From assembly GCA_004764695.1 (NCBI GenBank), contig SMSO01000036.1, forward strand, positions 1,508,001-1,572,000: DNA of 64,000 nt, written 5' to 3'. A program made the translations under genes and the position numbers. The notes beneath the pieces are model-generated. The model saw only the letters and a program-made list of their open reading frames with translations, did no database searches and was not told the origin of the DNA. Origin of the DNA: Schizochytrium sp. TIO01. Its lineage: Eukaryota > Sar > Bigyra > Thraustochytrida > Thraustochytriidae. Below are positions 49,628-60,371 of this stretch, one piece after another (the stretch's first letter is position 1; the number at the start of each line of letters is the position of its first letter).

Positions 49628-51859
49628 GTTGCTGGCTGTAGCTACGTCTAGCTGCTGGACAACCTGCAACGAGGATCAATCGTCTGCTTGTGCAGACTTC
49701 TCTAAATCGTTGTTGATGTTAATTTTCCATTCCTATAGTAATTAATTACTCTGTTTGCAATCATCATCGTTATCAGATTCCCTGCATTCCCTGGTTTTAC
49801 TCCTTTTCTTAAACCCACGTTTTTGTTTTCAGGACACTCTGCGATTGAACTCGGCACTTTAGACAATTGACTTTCGTGCTCAAAGCAGTCGTCATCTTGC
49901 TTTCGAAGCATTTTGCATTCCTAATGCAGCGCCAAAGTGGACTTTGAGTGAGATATCGCACTCAAACTCGGGAAGGGAAAAAAGCTTAGTATTACGAGTA
50001 CTACAACACCTAAAACAAAGAACATGAATACGTCTGAAGAGGTCTATCTCTTTGTTTGAGTTGGATATTGCTTGGTCAAATATAGTATGCAGAGACAGCA
50101 TTAACATCTGCTGTTTAAACCTGCCAAGGGTAGTTTTCCAACGCTTGTTTGCAACTCATGTTTGCAATCTATCCCGTTTGCTCATTCATCCCTTTCCGCC
50201 AAAGCCAAAGCCCTCCCTGCTACCGTATCACCTTCACCATTTCATGTTCTGTTTCTTTTATTATGAACGTTCCCATTATGTGAATTTAAATACCAACTTG
50301 AATACTGGGAAAACTAAGGCCTTGTGAACAGTTTTGGAGGGAAAAGAACAACCAACTGAAGAGAGTGCTTGCAGATTGCCTTTCTCCAATAAGAACAGCA
50401 CTACTAGTTTTACTTATTTGCCGCATATCGAAAGTACTTTTACTTATTATAAATTCAACAAACTAATAAACAAAAAGATTAAAGATTAAAAGCATTCAAA
50501 GCAACAGAGACTACGGTAGTACCTATTCGTGCCTATAAGAAGGAAGAGGGAGGAGAATAACAAATAAACAAATAATCGAATGAATGAATGAATGAATGAA
50601 TGAATGAATGAATGAATGAATGAATGAATGAATGAATGAATGAATAAGTGACTCGGATGCGGAGAGAAGGCGGCAAACAGACAGGGAATCGGGGCTGTTT
50701 GGCAGAGGCCTCGTAGCTGAAAACGGGGGGGCGGTTTCCGTCCTGGGAGGAGGCTCGGAAGACACACGCCTCCACCATCGATAGCCTGCCGGGCCGTTGT
50801 GGCACTCCCCGTCTCGGCTCGCCGCCTCGTTGGCAGATAGATAGGTCGCTGACTGATTGCTCTCATTCAGCCATTCAGTCTTTTTCTCTTTGATTTCTTT
50901 TACTGATAAAATCAAAATTTTACTTCGGTCGCCCGTTCGCTCTTTCGCTCCCTCGTGCGACTCTGTTGTGTGCCTTTAACGAAGAGAGAGTCAAGCAAGA
51001 AGCTGAGAGATACTGTCGGGAGATTGAAGTCGCGAACGGTGCTAGGAAGCTGGCAAGCAGAGGAACTCTTTAGTCCCCTTTTTTGCCTAGGTTTGGTTCC
51101 CTCTCGATTTGGTTTCTTTTTCCCTTCTTTGATTTCTTCTAAAAGTTCATCTTCTTCGCATTTATCTCTGGAAACTCCATTCTTCTTGAAGACGAACTCA
51201 GAGTTCAAGATCTTCGCAATCTTTCCACAAAAAAAAAGTCCTTCTTTACATCCATTCTGGCCGTTCCTGAGAGGCAACAGCTTGATTTATTTGACGTGGA
51301 CTGTTGGACGCTTTTCATTTGGAATTTTTGGTGCTCGTGCATCACATCCATTGTTGACACAGACTGTTGGATCAATCGATAGATTTTGCGAGGAAGATTC
51401 ATAGTTGTATTCCCTTTGCGTGACGGTTGCTGCCCTTTTCGGCGTATAGTCCAACCTGCGCCCCAAACAGTTTGGTCGACACTAGATTGTTGTGCTAGAG
51501 CTTAGTAGTCAACCTTGTTGATATACTCTTCAGCTTCTTGGGAGACGCGGTGGGTACTGGTACTAATTAGTGCAAACTCGATCACCGTGAATCGTGTGAC
51601 TGTCTGCCCTGAAATAACTATCCCGTGGGTACTGAGTGTGTTTCCAAAGAAGAGAAATCCGAAGATATCCTTCTCTCAGTTTTTATTTTTTGTGTAGTGT
51701 ACTTTTCCTCGGACCCTTCCGTTGTGCGATCGGCTGCACCTGTGCAGCTAGCGAACGCGAACTTTGATTGGAAAAGATTACAACAAATAGTAGATAGATA
51801 CCTTCAACATATTTAAGTAAAGACAGTCGACACCTGCTTATCGCGAAGTATCAATCAGA
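49628..51859. other. Divergent intergenic region with long AATG microsatellite
   Basis: Holds a possible extra first exon of PME-1 (49801-49911), the AATG repeat at 50579-50644, and more than 1 kb of sequence before the CDK start that is probably promoter plus a long 5' UTR. The IHSF-repeat ORFs over the microsatellite are artefacts. Confidence 0.5.
50579..50644. repeat. (AATG)16-17 microsatellite
   Basis: A pure tetranucleotide repeat of about 66 bp, the longest simple repeat in the window. It lies ~1.2 kb upstream of the CDK gene. Confidence 0.95.
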
Positions 51860-53341
51860 ATGCAGCAAGTTCAACAAACACAGAAATCAGGGCCAGCCGC
51901 GACAAACAAAAATAGTGGCAGTGCTAGCGGTAACAGCAATAGCAGCAACAAGCAGCGTGTCCACGTAGAGGATGCGCGTCTAGAGCGGAAATCAGACAGC
52001 AACTGGGGCTCAAGGAGTGTTAACTGCTATAAACTTATTGAGCAAGTAGGACAAGGTACCTATGGTAAGGTTTACCGAGGTCAACACCGAGCTACAAGAA
52101 ATGGTCAAGAGCCAAAGTTTCAAGTTGCTCTGAAAAGGGTCAAAGTTGACCCGAAGAAACGGAATCGTGGTGTGCCTATGCAAACCTTACGTGAAATTCG
52201 CCTCTTACGGTCTTTGCAACATGAAAACCTTGTCAACCTCGTCGAGGTTGTCACATCTACGCGTCCAAACGGGGAATATGCCGATAATGGCTCCATTTAC
52301 CTTGTGTTTGAGTATTTTCCTATGGATCTTGCTGGCTTATGCAGCATGACAATTCTTGACAGACACGAGGTTCAATGTTACACAAAACAATTGCTCAGTG
52401 CCATTGCATATTTGCACGAAAATGACGTCTGTCACCGCGACATAAAATGCTCGAACATTTTGATGAATACGAATCACTCTCTTAAAGTTACTGATTTTGG
52501 CCTAGCACGCCGCATGGACCTACAAGAAGATGGGGGTCTGGGGTCTTCAAACCATCAATACACAAACAGAGTGGTGACTTTGTGGTACCGGGCTCCTGAG
52601 CTACTTCTAGGATCGCAATCGTATGACATGGGTGTGGATTTGTGGTCTGTGGGCTGCATTATCGCAGAGCTCATCACGGGCACTGCATTATTCCAAGGCA
52701 AAGTTGAGTTAGACCAACTGCGCAAAATCTTTGAGCTTTGTGGCACTCCAATGTCTGACGAACATTGGCCTACCATTAAAGAATTACCTAATCATTTATG
52801 GTTAACCGAATTGCAAAACATAAACTCATCCGTGGTACGTGAAGCGATTAAAGGTTCGACACGCATGGCTATCAAAGAACCACCTGGACGACTTGAGGCC
52901 TACCTCAGCGGAAACAACGTTCCGCCAGAAGTTGTGGACTTGATACAGAAACTTCTGATCCTAGATCCATCAAAACGATGGACAGCCGAACAAGCGCTGC
53001 AGTCAACCTATGTTAAGAATGCGCCGAATCCAGAAGACTTGGTACCAATAGATCTCTCAGAAATTGCATCTTCTGCTCAGGGAATGCACGAATGGGAGAC
53101 TAAAAAGCGACCCAAGGAGGAGCGCATGAAAAAGTCAATGAAAACTACCAGAACCCATATCGGCTTACGAACAAATTTATCTAGTAACACTTCTGTTTCT
53201 CCGTCTCGACTTCACCCTCACGAAGCGCGCCATTCTGCAGGACAAGCGCCGTCTTTTGCTGGACATCGTCAAATGGGGTCATTGCCACATCACATCCCAT
53301 TAACAAATGATTATGGTTACAACTCCAGTATTAGTGGTAGT

Positions 53342-53383
<42 letters not shown>

Positions 53384-54319
53384 AACAACAATAACAACCA
53401 CAGAGCCATTCCACCGTCGCATGGCCGCGGCCCTTTACCAAATTCGCAATATGATCGCACCTTTGTGCCTGGGTCATATGACCGCTATCCAGGGGACCGT
53501 AATATGATGCAACATATCCCACATTCTGACTCTCTTCGGCCTCCGATGATGGATCAAAGACGCTCCATCGATCGCCCTGGGCCTGCACTAGGGCACATGG
53601 CCCATGACCCTGGATTTCCTGATGACCGAAGAGTTTTATCTATGGGTAGTGGAAGTTTTGATCGTGAAGGCAGTGTTCGTAGTACAAGTCGGAGTCGAAA
53701 GAAAAATCGCGATCGTCGTCGTGGACGCAGTCGAAGCCAAGACCAAGAGCGTGGCCAGAGCCGGGATAGATACAGCCGTTATAACAGTCCAGGAGGAAAT
53801 CCTGAGCGCTTTCCGGGACGAGGACGAGAGCGAGAGCGGGATTGGGATAGAGAACGGGATCGCTTTCGCCGCAGCCGAAGTAGGAGCCGTGAAGGTAATG
53901 GGGGGCGTGCTATAGATGGGCGCCGTTCAAGAGATCGTTCCCGAGAGCGGCATCGATCCAACCGAGATCGTCCAATTGATCAAGACATGAGAGAGCCGTC
54001 CAGAGACAGGCGCTCTCGCGAGTTTGGTCGGGAGAATGATCGCAATCGAGGCCGCTACGATGACCGAGACCGATATGACTGGTACGATCGCGAGCGTGGT
54101 CGCTATGAACGAGAACCTTACCCTCCTGTTCCACCGCGTGATCACCCACACCCACAACCTCCACCACCTCCGGTCCCTGCTCCTCCGCCGTATCCTCCAA
54201 GTAGTCGCAGTCGGCAGCGCGAGCCTCGGAAGCCAGACCGGGACTCTAATTCAACAACTGCTGATAAGAATCGCACCAATGGAGCACCAAGTGGTTCAGG
54301 TAATACCGCTGCTAGCTGA
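51860..54319 (+). CDS. CDK9/CDK12-like cyclin-dependent kinase with poly-Asn and RS-rich tail
   Basis: 819 residues from ATG 51860. A Gln/Asn/Ser-rich start precedes a CDK domain at 57-400: GQGTYGKVY, Lys92, PMQTLRE (106-112) in the place of the PSTAIRE helix, HRDIKCSNIL (Asp194), DFGLARR (212), and the T-loop YTNRVVTLWYRAPELLLG with Thr235 as the activating site. The YTNRVVTLWYR form and the C-terminal tail are typical of the transcription elongation CDKs (CDK9, CDK12/13, yeast Ctk1/Bur1) that phosphorylate the RNA polymerase II tail. After 430 come a run of ~20 Asn (bases 53343-53399), a long Arg-Ser/Arg-Asp-Glu-rich segment (about 600-755) like splicing factors and CDK12, and a Pro-rich piece. 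A nuclear role coupling transcription with splicing is inferred. Single exon. Confidence 0.88.
53340..53399 (+). repeat. AAC/AAT trinucleotide repeat coding for poly-Asn
   Basis: About twenty Asn codons, mostly AAC, inside the CDK gene. Length is probably variable between strains. Confidence 0.9.
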
Positions 54320-56000
54320 TCGATTATTTGGTTCCAATGTTCTGCTTCTACTCATGAAGTTATTCATGGCTGATGATGCTAATAAAGTCCTCTATCCCCC
54401 CCCCCCCCCTTCTTTTCTTGAACTATCGCAGTTTCTTATTAAAGCATATCTTGCAAGCGATGAAATGAGCACAAGGCACTTTTAAATATCAGTATGGCAA
54501 TCCCGCTTTTGATATGCATGATCTTAACAAGCTAGATAGCAACGAAATCCCTATCGTTCTATGCAAGTGAACACACAAAATACCGCTACACGGGCACATC
54601 TCACCTTTTTACAATTTATCATTTCCTCAAAAACTACACATAGAAACACAAATAACTCTGAACTGATCCTACGATGATCTTAGATGAACGAGTGAGAGCT
54701 GATTTTAACTAACAAGACCAAGAGGAGAAGAGACTGTCTGTGCAAAAGCAATTGATTTTGCGCTGGGAACTTCAGTGTGTCTCGGATGGAGGAATGACTC
54801 AAAGATCAGGGCCGTGACTTTGTAAGGGCAAATTAATATGCCTACAAACTCTGTTGCAATTCCTCACTGGATATTTCTAAGAAGCTCATGAAACACTCAT
54901 TTTTTCTCCTACGCGTTTAATGTGGATTTGCAAATTATACAAGAACCTGCCAGATCGAACGGCGTTTTTGTGGTCAACGCGAGTCGATCTTATGATTGTT
55001 TTCCGTCTTGATTCGAGTGCGTTTTATGATGAACTTAACCAGTCCTTCATTAGTCGGCATCAATTAATAAGTTCACACAAATATGCAATATGTGGAATAC
55101 AAGTTTACCATTGCGCTTTAAGTGAGTGGTCTGGCATTGAATGCTTACCTTGTCCTTGGTAGATGTTATCAGGGGAAGTAGCGTCTGCTATATGTCTCGA
55201 AGCAATAAAGGTCACCTTGACAAGAGCATTAGTACAAAGTCGGATTTTTCATGCTTGACCCCATTTTCCCTATGTGTGGACGGACGCCGAGGTTAAAACG
55301 ATTGAAAGATAATCGCATATCGACCCCTTCCTTTGGTCTTGCTCTCTCTCATTTGTCCTAAGCTTTCTGCGTGATCACTTGTTTGAGACAGTGACCATGT
55401 AGAATTTCTTTCATGTGTTCTTGATTTAATTCAGGATCGCTCAACTACTATTATAGAAATACTTGTTTACGCATAGGCTTCGGCACGCCGAAGATAACAA
55501 GTTGGCTAATATTGATATCTACAGGGAAAAGAAAGAGTCCTATGAACAGGATTAGCTGTTGTAATAAGACTTGGTGTTCTTTCATTTGGCCTTTAGCATC
55601 TATCTTTCCCTTTTATTTAAAAAAACAAAACGCAAGATTTGTTTACATCTCGTCACTTAAAAGTCGTTCTGTCAAGTCTTCATGTATATAAACTATGTAA
55701 GTTAACATTGAAAAGCTATCCATTTTTATGGGTGGGTAGTGTTCTTTATTGTTTTGTCAAAGCTATCTTTACTTTTTGTTTTGCATTTAGAAAGGTACCT
55801 AATCATCATACGCGAGGATAGGAAAAGGGCATGAGAGTTTGGCAGGGCGAGCAGCGCGGGTGTTTAAAAAGCTAGCTAAGAGCCTTTTGATTTTGCGTGT
55901 TTTGTTTTGGACTTTGTTTTGGTCTTGAAGTGGATTTTGGTTTTAGTTGTACTTGGAAATTTATCGTTTGAAATGAAGAGTGAACAAGGGGGGGGGGGCT
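54320..56000. other. Intergenic between convergent genes
   Basis: Contains a C14 run at 54396-54409 shortly after the CDK stop and a G11 run at 55988-55998 just past the TBP stop. No gene seen; the ORFs here lack domain or coding character. Confidence 0.6.
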
Positions 56001-56669
56001 TTATGATTTCTTGAATTCAAGGAGCACAGGGTATATTTTTGCGAAAGCCTCATAAGAGTGATGTTGTTCCTTTGCTCCAGTGATAATTACTTTCCCAGAC
56101 ACGAAAATTAGCAGGACAACCTTTGGGGATGCCATTCGATAAATGAGTCCAGGGAATAGCTCAGGCTCAAAGCTCGAGAACTTTCCGTGTGCGAGCGCGA
56201 GTGCCTCAAGGCGGATCGCAAATCTACAATCGCACGAGCAGACGATGTTTTGTACTTTGAAATCAGAAGACTTGGCGTCGGGCTTACCAACCTTGCGAAT
56301 GATGGCGCAAAACTTGCGAGCAGCAACCTGAGCGTCCTCTAGGCTCTTGGCGCCAGCCACTACAATCTTGCCCGAACCAAAGATAAGTGCTGTGGTCTTT
56401 GGCTGCCGAATTCGCAATACCACTGCAGAAAACCTCTGAGGATTGTACTCGCTGTTCCGGGTCTGGGTCGCGATCTCCATCAGATCCAAGCTCACATGAC
56501 AGTTTATCGTCGCAACCACATTCTGAGTCAAAATAGTTACTCCTGATTGAGGGTGTGTGTACGACTTTTGGCCGCCTTTGTTTCCGCTCTCCGTCACAGC
56601 AACGTTGCCGGTGCCAGAGCCCGTCACCGCTACGGCGCCAGAGGCCGCTGTGGATGATGCCGCGCTCAT
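56001..56669 (-). CDS. TBP: TATA-box binding protein
   Basis: 222 residues from ATG at 56669. The first ~50 residues are Gly/Ser/Ala/Thr-rich and variable. The saddle follows as two repeats: [56 protein letters not shown]; then [52 protein letters not shown]. The DNA-intercalating Phe pairs (ALIF and the Phe of LLIF, with FSAV and FPGL) are kept. The first repeat is more diverged from animal and yeast TBP ([14 protein letters not shown]) than the second, but nothing suggests a TBP-related factor. It recruits all three nuclear RNA polymerases to promoters. Single exon. Confidence 0.95.
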   Translation of the reverse strand: MSAASSTAASGAVAVTGSGTGNVAVTESGNKGGQKSYTHPQSGVTILTQNVVATINCHVSLDLMEIATQTRNSEYNPQRFSAVVLRIRQPKTTALIFGSGKIVVAGAKSLEDAQVAARKFCAIIRKVGKPDAKSSDFKVQNIVCSCDCRFAIRLEALALAHGKFSSFEPELFPGLIYRMASPKVVLLIFVSGKVIITGAKEQHHSYEAFAKIYPVLLEFKKS

Positions 56670-57815
56670 GACCAGAAGCGGTACCTCAGCTGGCCGGGAA
56701 GCGAGCAGATGAAGATCACCTCTTCCAGCAGCAGCAGCAGGAGCTGCCTGAGACGCAGCGGAGATTCCTGTCTCCGTGCGCTCAGAGGTTGCTGCGGATC
56801 AGCCCCCCGAATGGTCTTTGCGCGAGTTGATCGAGTTGTCTACCTCCTCATTTACTACTCTTCCCTTATTTCATCATATTATTATTTTACTCGCTCCATA
56901 TTATCATTAGAAGTTGTTTTCGCTTTCGTTTCATTTTAGTCGAGGCGGGCTCGCTAATAACAACAGTAGGACTCCGCTACGCCACGGCTTCGCCATATCA
57001 GCGATAAGTTAGTTCTATGGCGCTCACAGCACGGGATGAATGAACTCCATCGTGGAGAAGCAAGCACTCGCCGAATTGTGGCAGCGCAGCTCAGCAAATG
57101 CAAAAGGTGGAAAGAAGATCTGGACTGCCGAGTGTTCGCGTCGAACGTGCTTTTCCGATGCCCAGTCATCTGCAGGAGCGCAGACCTCGGTGCGGCAAGA
57201 TGGTTGAATTTGCCTCCTTGAGGTAGTTAGCCATTAAGACGGAATAGATAAATAAATAGCTCATGAATGGATTTAGGAGTGAACTTCTAACTAACCAGGG
57301 ATTAAAACTCCTGTGGAAATCTTGCCTTTTGCGCAGCCTTCAACTGCGGAGAGTACGACGATGCACACGATAAGGCTCGGGTCAGGGATTGATTGCTCTT
57401 GATAGGTTTGACCTTGATCTTTTGACTTTGGTTTTTCCTGCTTCTGCGAAGTTCTAACTTACTAACTACCTACTATCCCGCTATACTCCTAGTCTCAAAT
57501 CAACTGCAAGGTCCTCTCATTCCCTTCATTAGGCGACAATTAACCTTCACTTTACTATTGAATATAGAAAAATAATGTACTTCCGAGGGCGTTTGCTCAA
57601 CTTGAACAAAATTTAATACTCTACTTAAGCAGACTGTATAGCCTAGTTGTGAAGGGCAGCGTTGATGCATAAGTGGAGATTTGGGAGAATAGTGTATAGA
57701 TATTATGTTATTAGTGATGAATACAGAAATAAATTTTAAAAAATGAATCGATGTTTGATAATGTATTATTCACTTAATTGAAAAGAGGCAAACCTGAAAA
57801 CAGAGCTGAGGCATC
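56670..57815. other. Divergent intergenic region
   Basis: Promoter space for TBP and NAA20. One ACTACCTACTATC motif near 57466 and AT-rich sequence to 57760. No gene seen. Confidence 0.55.
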
Positions 57816-58600
57816 ATGACGACGCTACGGCCCCTCGCCGTGGACGACCTGTTCAGGTTCAACAATGTGAACCTGGACGAGCTCACAGAGACTTATAACC
57901 AGTCGTTCTACCTACAATATCTCTCGCAGTGGCCGGAATACTTTCAGGTGCAGGAGGCGCCAGATGGTAGGCTCATGGGATATATTATGGGCAAGGTCGA
58001 GGGCAAGGGCACTGATTGGCACGGACACGTGACTGCTGTGACAGTGGCTCCGGAGTTCAGAAGACTTGGTCTTGCGAAGACTCTCATGAAGAACCTTGAG
58101 GACATCTCAGAGAATGTGTAAGTGTACAGACAGACTATGATATGAAGATATTAATTTAGTCTGCAATGAGCCAAGGGACACTGATTGTCCTCAAGCTTTA
58201 TGCGTGGGGTCAACTGAGTTGATTTCCTTGTGAAGCAAAAGAATCAATTACAGTCATGTGAGACTAACAATAAAAAATTGTTTGACGACATTGTAACGAA
58301 ACTGCGGATGGGATTGCGATTGGGACGAAATTGTTGCTAACCTTTAATAACTTGTGCGAACATAGACACAATGGCTACTTCGTGGACCTCTTCGTCCGTG
58401 TGAGCAACTCCCTAGCTATTGCTATGTATGAGAAAATGGGTTATACTGTGTATCGAAGGGTGATAGGATATTATAGCGGAACACCACAGACAGCTGAAGA
58501 AGACGCATTTGATATGCGCAAGGCCCTTGCTAGAGATGTGGACAAAAAATCGATTATTCCCCTCAAGGATCCTGTCTACCCTGAAGACGTACCCGATTAA
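57816..58600 (+). CDS. NAA20: NatB catalytic subunit, N-alpha-acetyltransferase 20 (two exons)
   Basis: Exon 1 is 57816-58117 and exon 2 is 58366-58600; the 248-nt intron has GTAAGT and CATAG ends and splits a Val codon (phase 2). Spliced, the protein has 178 residues, the same as the human enzyme. It opens with MTTLRPLAVDDLFRFNNVNL, typical of NAA20, then QYLSQWPEYF, the acetyl-CoA binding motif VAPEFRRLGLAKTLM (R/QxxGxG/A) and, across the junction, ENV-HNGYFVDLFVRVSN. The end reads DMRKALARDVDKKSIIPL, again a NAA20 mark. With NAA25 it acetylates N-termini that start Met-Asp, Met-Glu, Met-Asn or Met-Gln. Cytosolic, ribosome-associated. Confidence 0.95.
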
Positions 58601-58810
58601 CACATAATCAAAATGGTATCTATAAATATCTTGTCGGTGTGTCTTTATTTAAAAGCGGACGTAAAAAATAAATCAAGAATGTATTGAAGTAGCGGAAAAT
58701 TTTCTGTGGAATCAGCAGCAAGATTTACTAAATGTTACTCCACGGCGATGTGGCACAGAAAAATTGAGTCGCATGGACTTCAGAGACGAAACTCGCCGGT
58801 CCATTCAGGT

Positions 58811-59614
58811 CTACAGCTTCGGTTTAAAATCTTCGAAACTTCCCCCGCGACCTGCTCCACTGGCGAACTTTGCTGCTCCTTTGACTCCATCAACCAATAC
58901 TGCCGCGCCATGCTTAAGCTCATTCTGAATGCCTGCAGATTCGCTTAGACCCCACTGTTCATAAGCACTAGCACGATCGGAAAGCATTGTTGCTTGTGGG
59001 AATGAGGCAATCTCAGCCGCAAGTTTTTCAGCTTCCTCACGAGCCTTGCCGTGGCCGACCATGCGATTCACAAGTCCAATACTAAGTGCTTCTTGGGCTC
59101 TACATGGACGTCCTGTAAGAATTAGATCCATTGCCCGGCTGTGCCCAATTAATCTAGGCAAGCGTACCGTACCCCCATCAATCAAGGGCACTCCCCAACG
59201 CCGACAAAATACACCCATGGTAGCACTCTCTTCAGCAACGCGTAGATCGCACCAACAAGCGAGTTCGAGCCCCCCTGCAACAGCATATCCTGCAATAGCG
59301 GCAATCACAGGTTTCTTAAGCTGCATGCGACTGGGACCCATTGGTCCTGGTCCGTAGGGCGTGACTTTGTTCGGGTGATTCTGCGATGCCACAGCCTTAA
59401 GATCTGCACCTGCGCAAAAAGTATTATTCGCTCCCCAAAGAACTGCGACTCTCGCTATCTTGTCATCCTCGAAGGCAGTAAATGCAGCGAAAAGAGCTTC
59501 TGCGGCACGTCCGTCAACAGCGTTGCGTTGCTCAGGCCGATCAATTACAATTGTCCACACGCGATCTTCGTAACTCTTGTCAAGCCGCACACCACCTCCG
59601 AAGGACTGAGACAT
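58811..59614 (-). CDS. Enoyl-CoA hydratase/isomerase (crotonase) family protein
   Basis: 267 residues from ATG at 59614. The crotonase fold is clear: WTIVIDRPEQRNAVDGRAAEA, the first oxyanion-hole segment NTFCAGADLKAVA, the second IAGYAVAGGLELACWCDLR, then GVPLIDGGTVRLPRLIG and ALSIGLVNRMV. In mitochondrial enoyl-CoA hydratase two Glu residues activate water; here the second site reads IDGG, with Asp-Gly where ECH1-type or bacterial paralogues also vary, so the reaction (hydration, isomerisation or other CoA-ester chemistry) is uncertain. There is no peroxisomal SKL at the end (FKPKL) and no clear mitochondrial peptide. Single exon. Confidence 0.9.
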   Translation of the reverse strand: MSQSFGGGVRLDKSYEDRVWTIVIDRPEQRNAVDGRAAEALFAAFTAFEDDKIARVAVLWGANNTFCAGADLKAVASQNHPNKVTPYGPGPMGPSRMQLKKPVIAAIAGYAVAGGLELACWCDLRVAEESATMGVFCRRWGVPLIDGGTVRLPRLIGHSRAMDLILTGRPCRAQEALSIGLVNRMVGHGKAREEAEKLAAEIASFPQATMLSDRASAYEQWGLSESAGIQNELKHGAAVLVDGVKGAAKFASGAGRGGSFEDFKPKL

Positions 59615-60371
59615 AGTGTCTTCTTGTAAGCACCGAATGTTGAGTTGTCAGGGTGACCCCGCTCCTTCAATTGCACAAAATTTTGCAAACTTGTTACAGT
59701 TTCTGTAGAAGGTACATGCCTACCTACCTTTCGAAACTCAAGCAGAAGGTCATATGTGACGGACTGACTCAGAAAAGATATGAAAACACATACCAAAAGT
59801 AAACTAACCAAATCTAAATACTTACTTGTGCGGAGCTGCTTCGAACATAGTGAATGAAACATTCACGTATTTAGTACGGTTCCTGTGTCAGTTCAGCTTT
59901 GATTGCGTAAAATTGAAAATTCAACCAATATTTATGTGGTAAAAGTCGTTTTTCTGTATAGCTAAAATGTTTACTCATCTGCACTTCTAAATCTATTTAT
60001 ATTGAGAACTGATTCACAACTTTTAATAGATCAGTGAGAATGTCTTTTTCAGATGAAAATGCAAAGATGTACGCAATCTCTTTACTTCAAGCTGTCTCTG
60101 AAATGAGAACCAAACCTACGGAATGATTTGCAGAGAAACTTCGCAATAGCACTGTTACACAAGCAGAGTTGTAGAGCTTATCTAAGATCCAAACAAAGAT
60201 CCAAGGACCTGAATCGTTTATCATCCTTGCATTGTCTCAGAATTGTTACTCTCAATTCTCTACGTCCGGAAGACTCAATTATACAAGGAAGCCTTTCAAA
60301 ATTAGCTTTCGTTAATCTTACTGTAAGAAGATCTAAAGAAGCAAAGTCAGAATGACACAGATTTACAGCGA
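59615..60371. other. Intergenic
   Basis: A GCCTACCTACC motif at 59719-59729, otherwise AT-rich spacer between two minus-strand genes. No gene seen. Confidence 0.55.

Noticed and set aside
50486-50915. ORFs with repeated Ile-His-Ser-Phe
   Set aside because: Produced by the AATG microsatellite, which is open in three frames; not a repeat protein gene.
53604-53915. Alternate-frame ORFs in the RS-rich part of the CDK gene
   Set aside because: Arise from Arg-codon repeats in the true frame.
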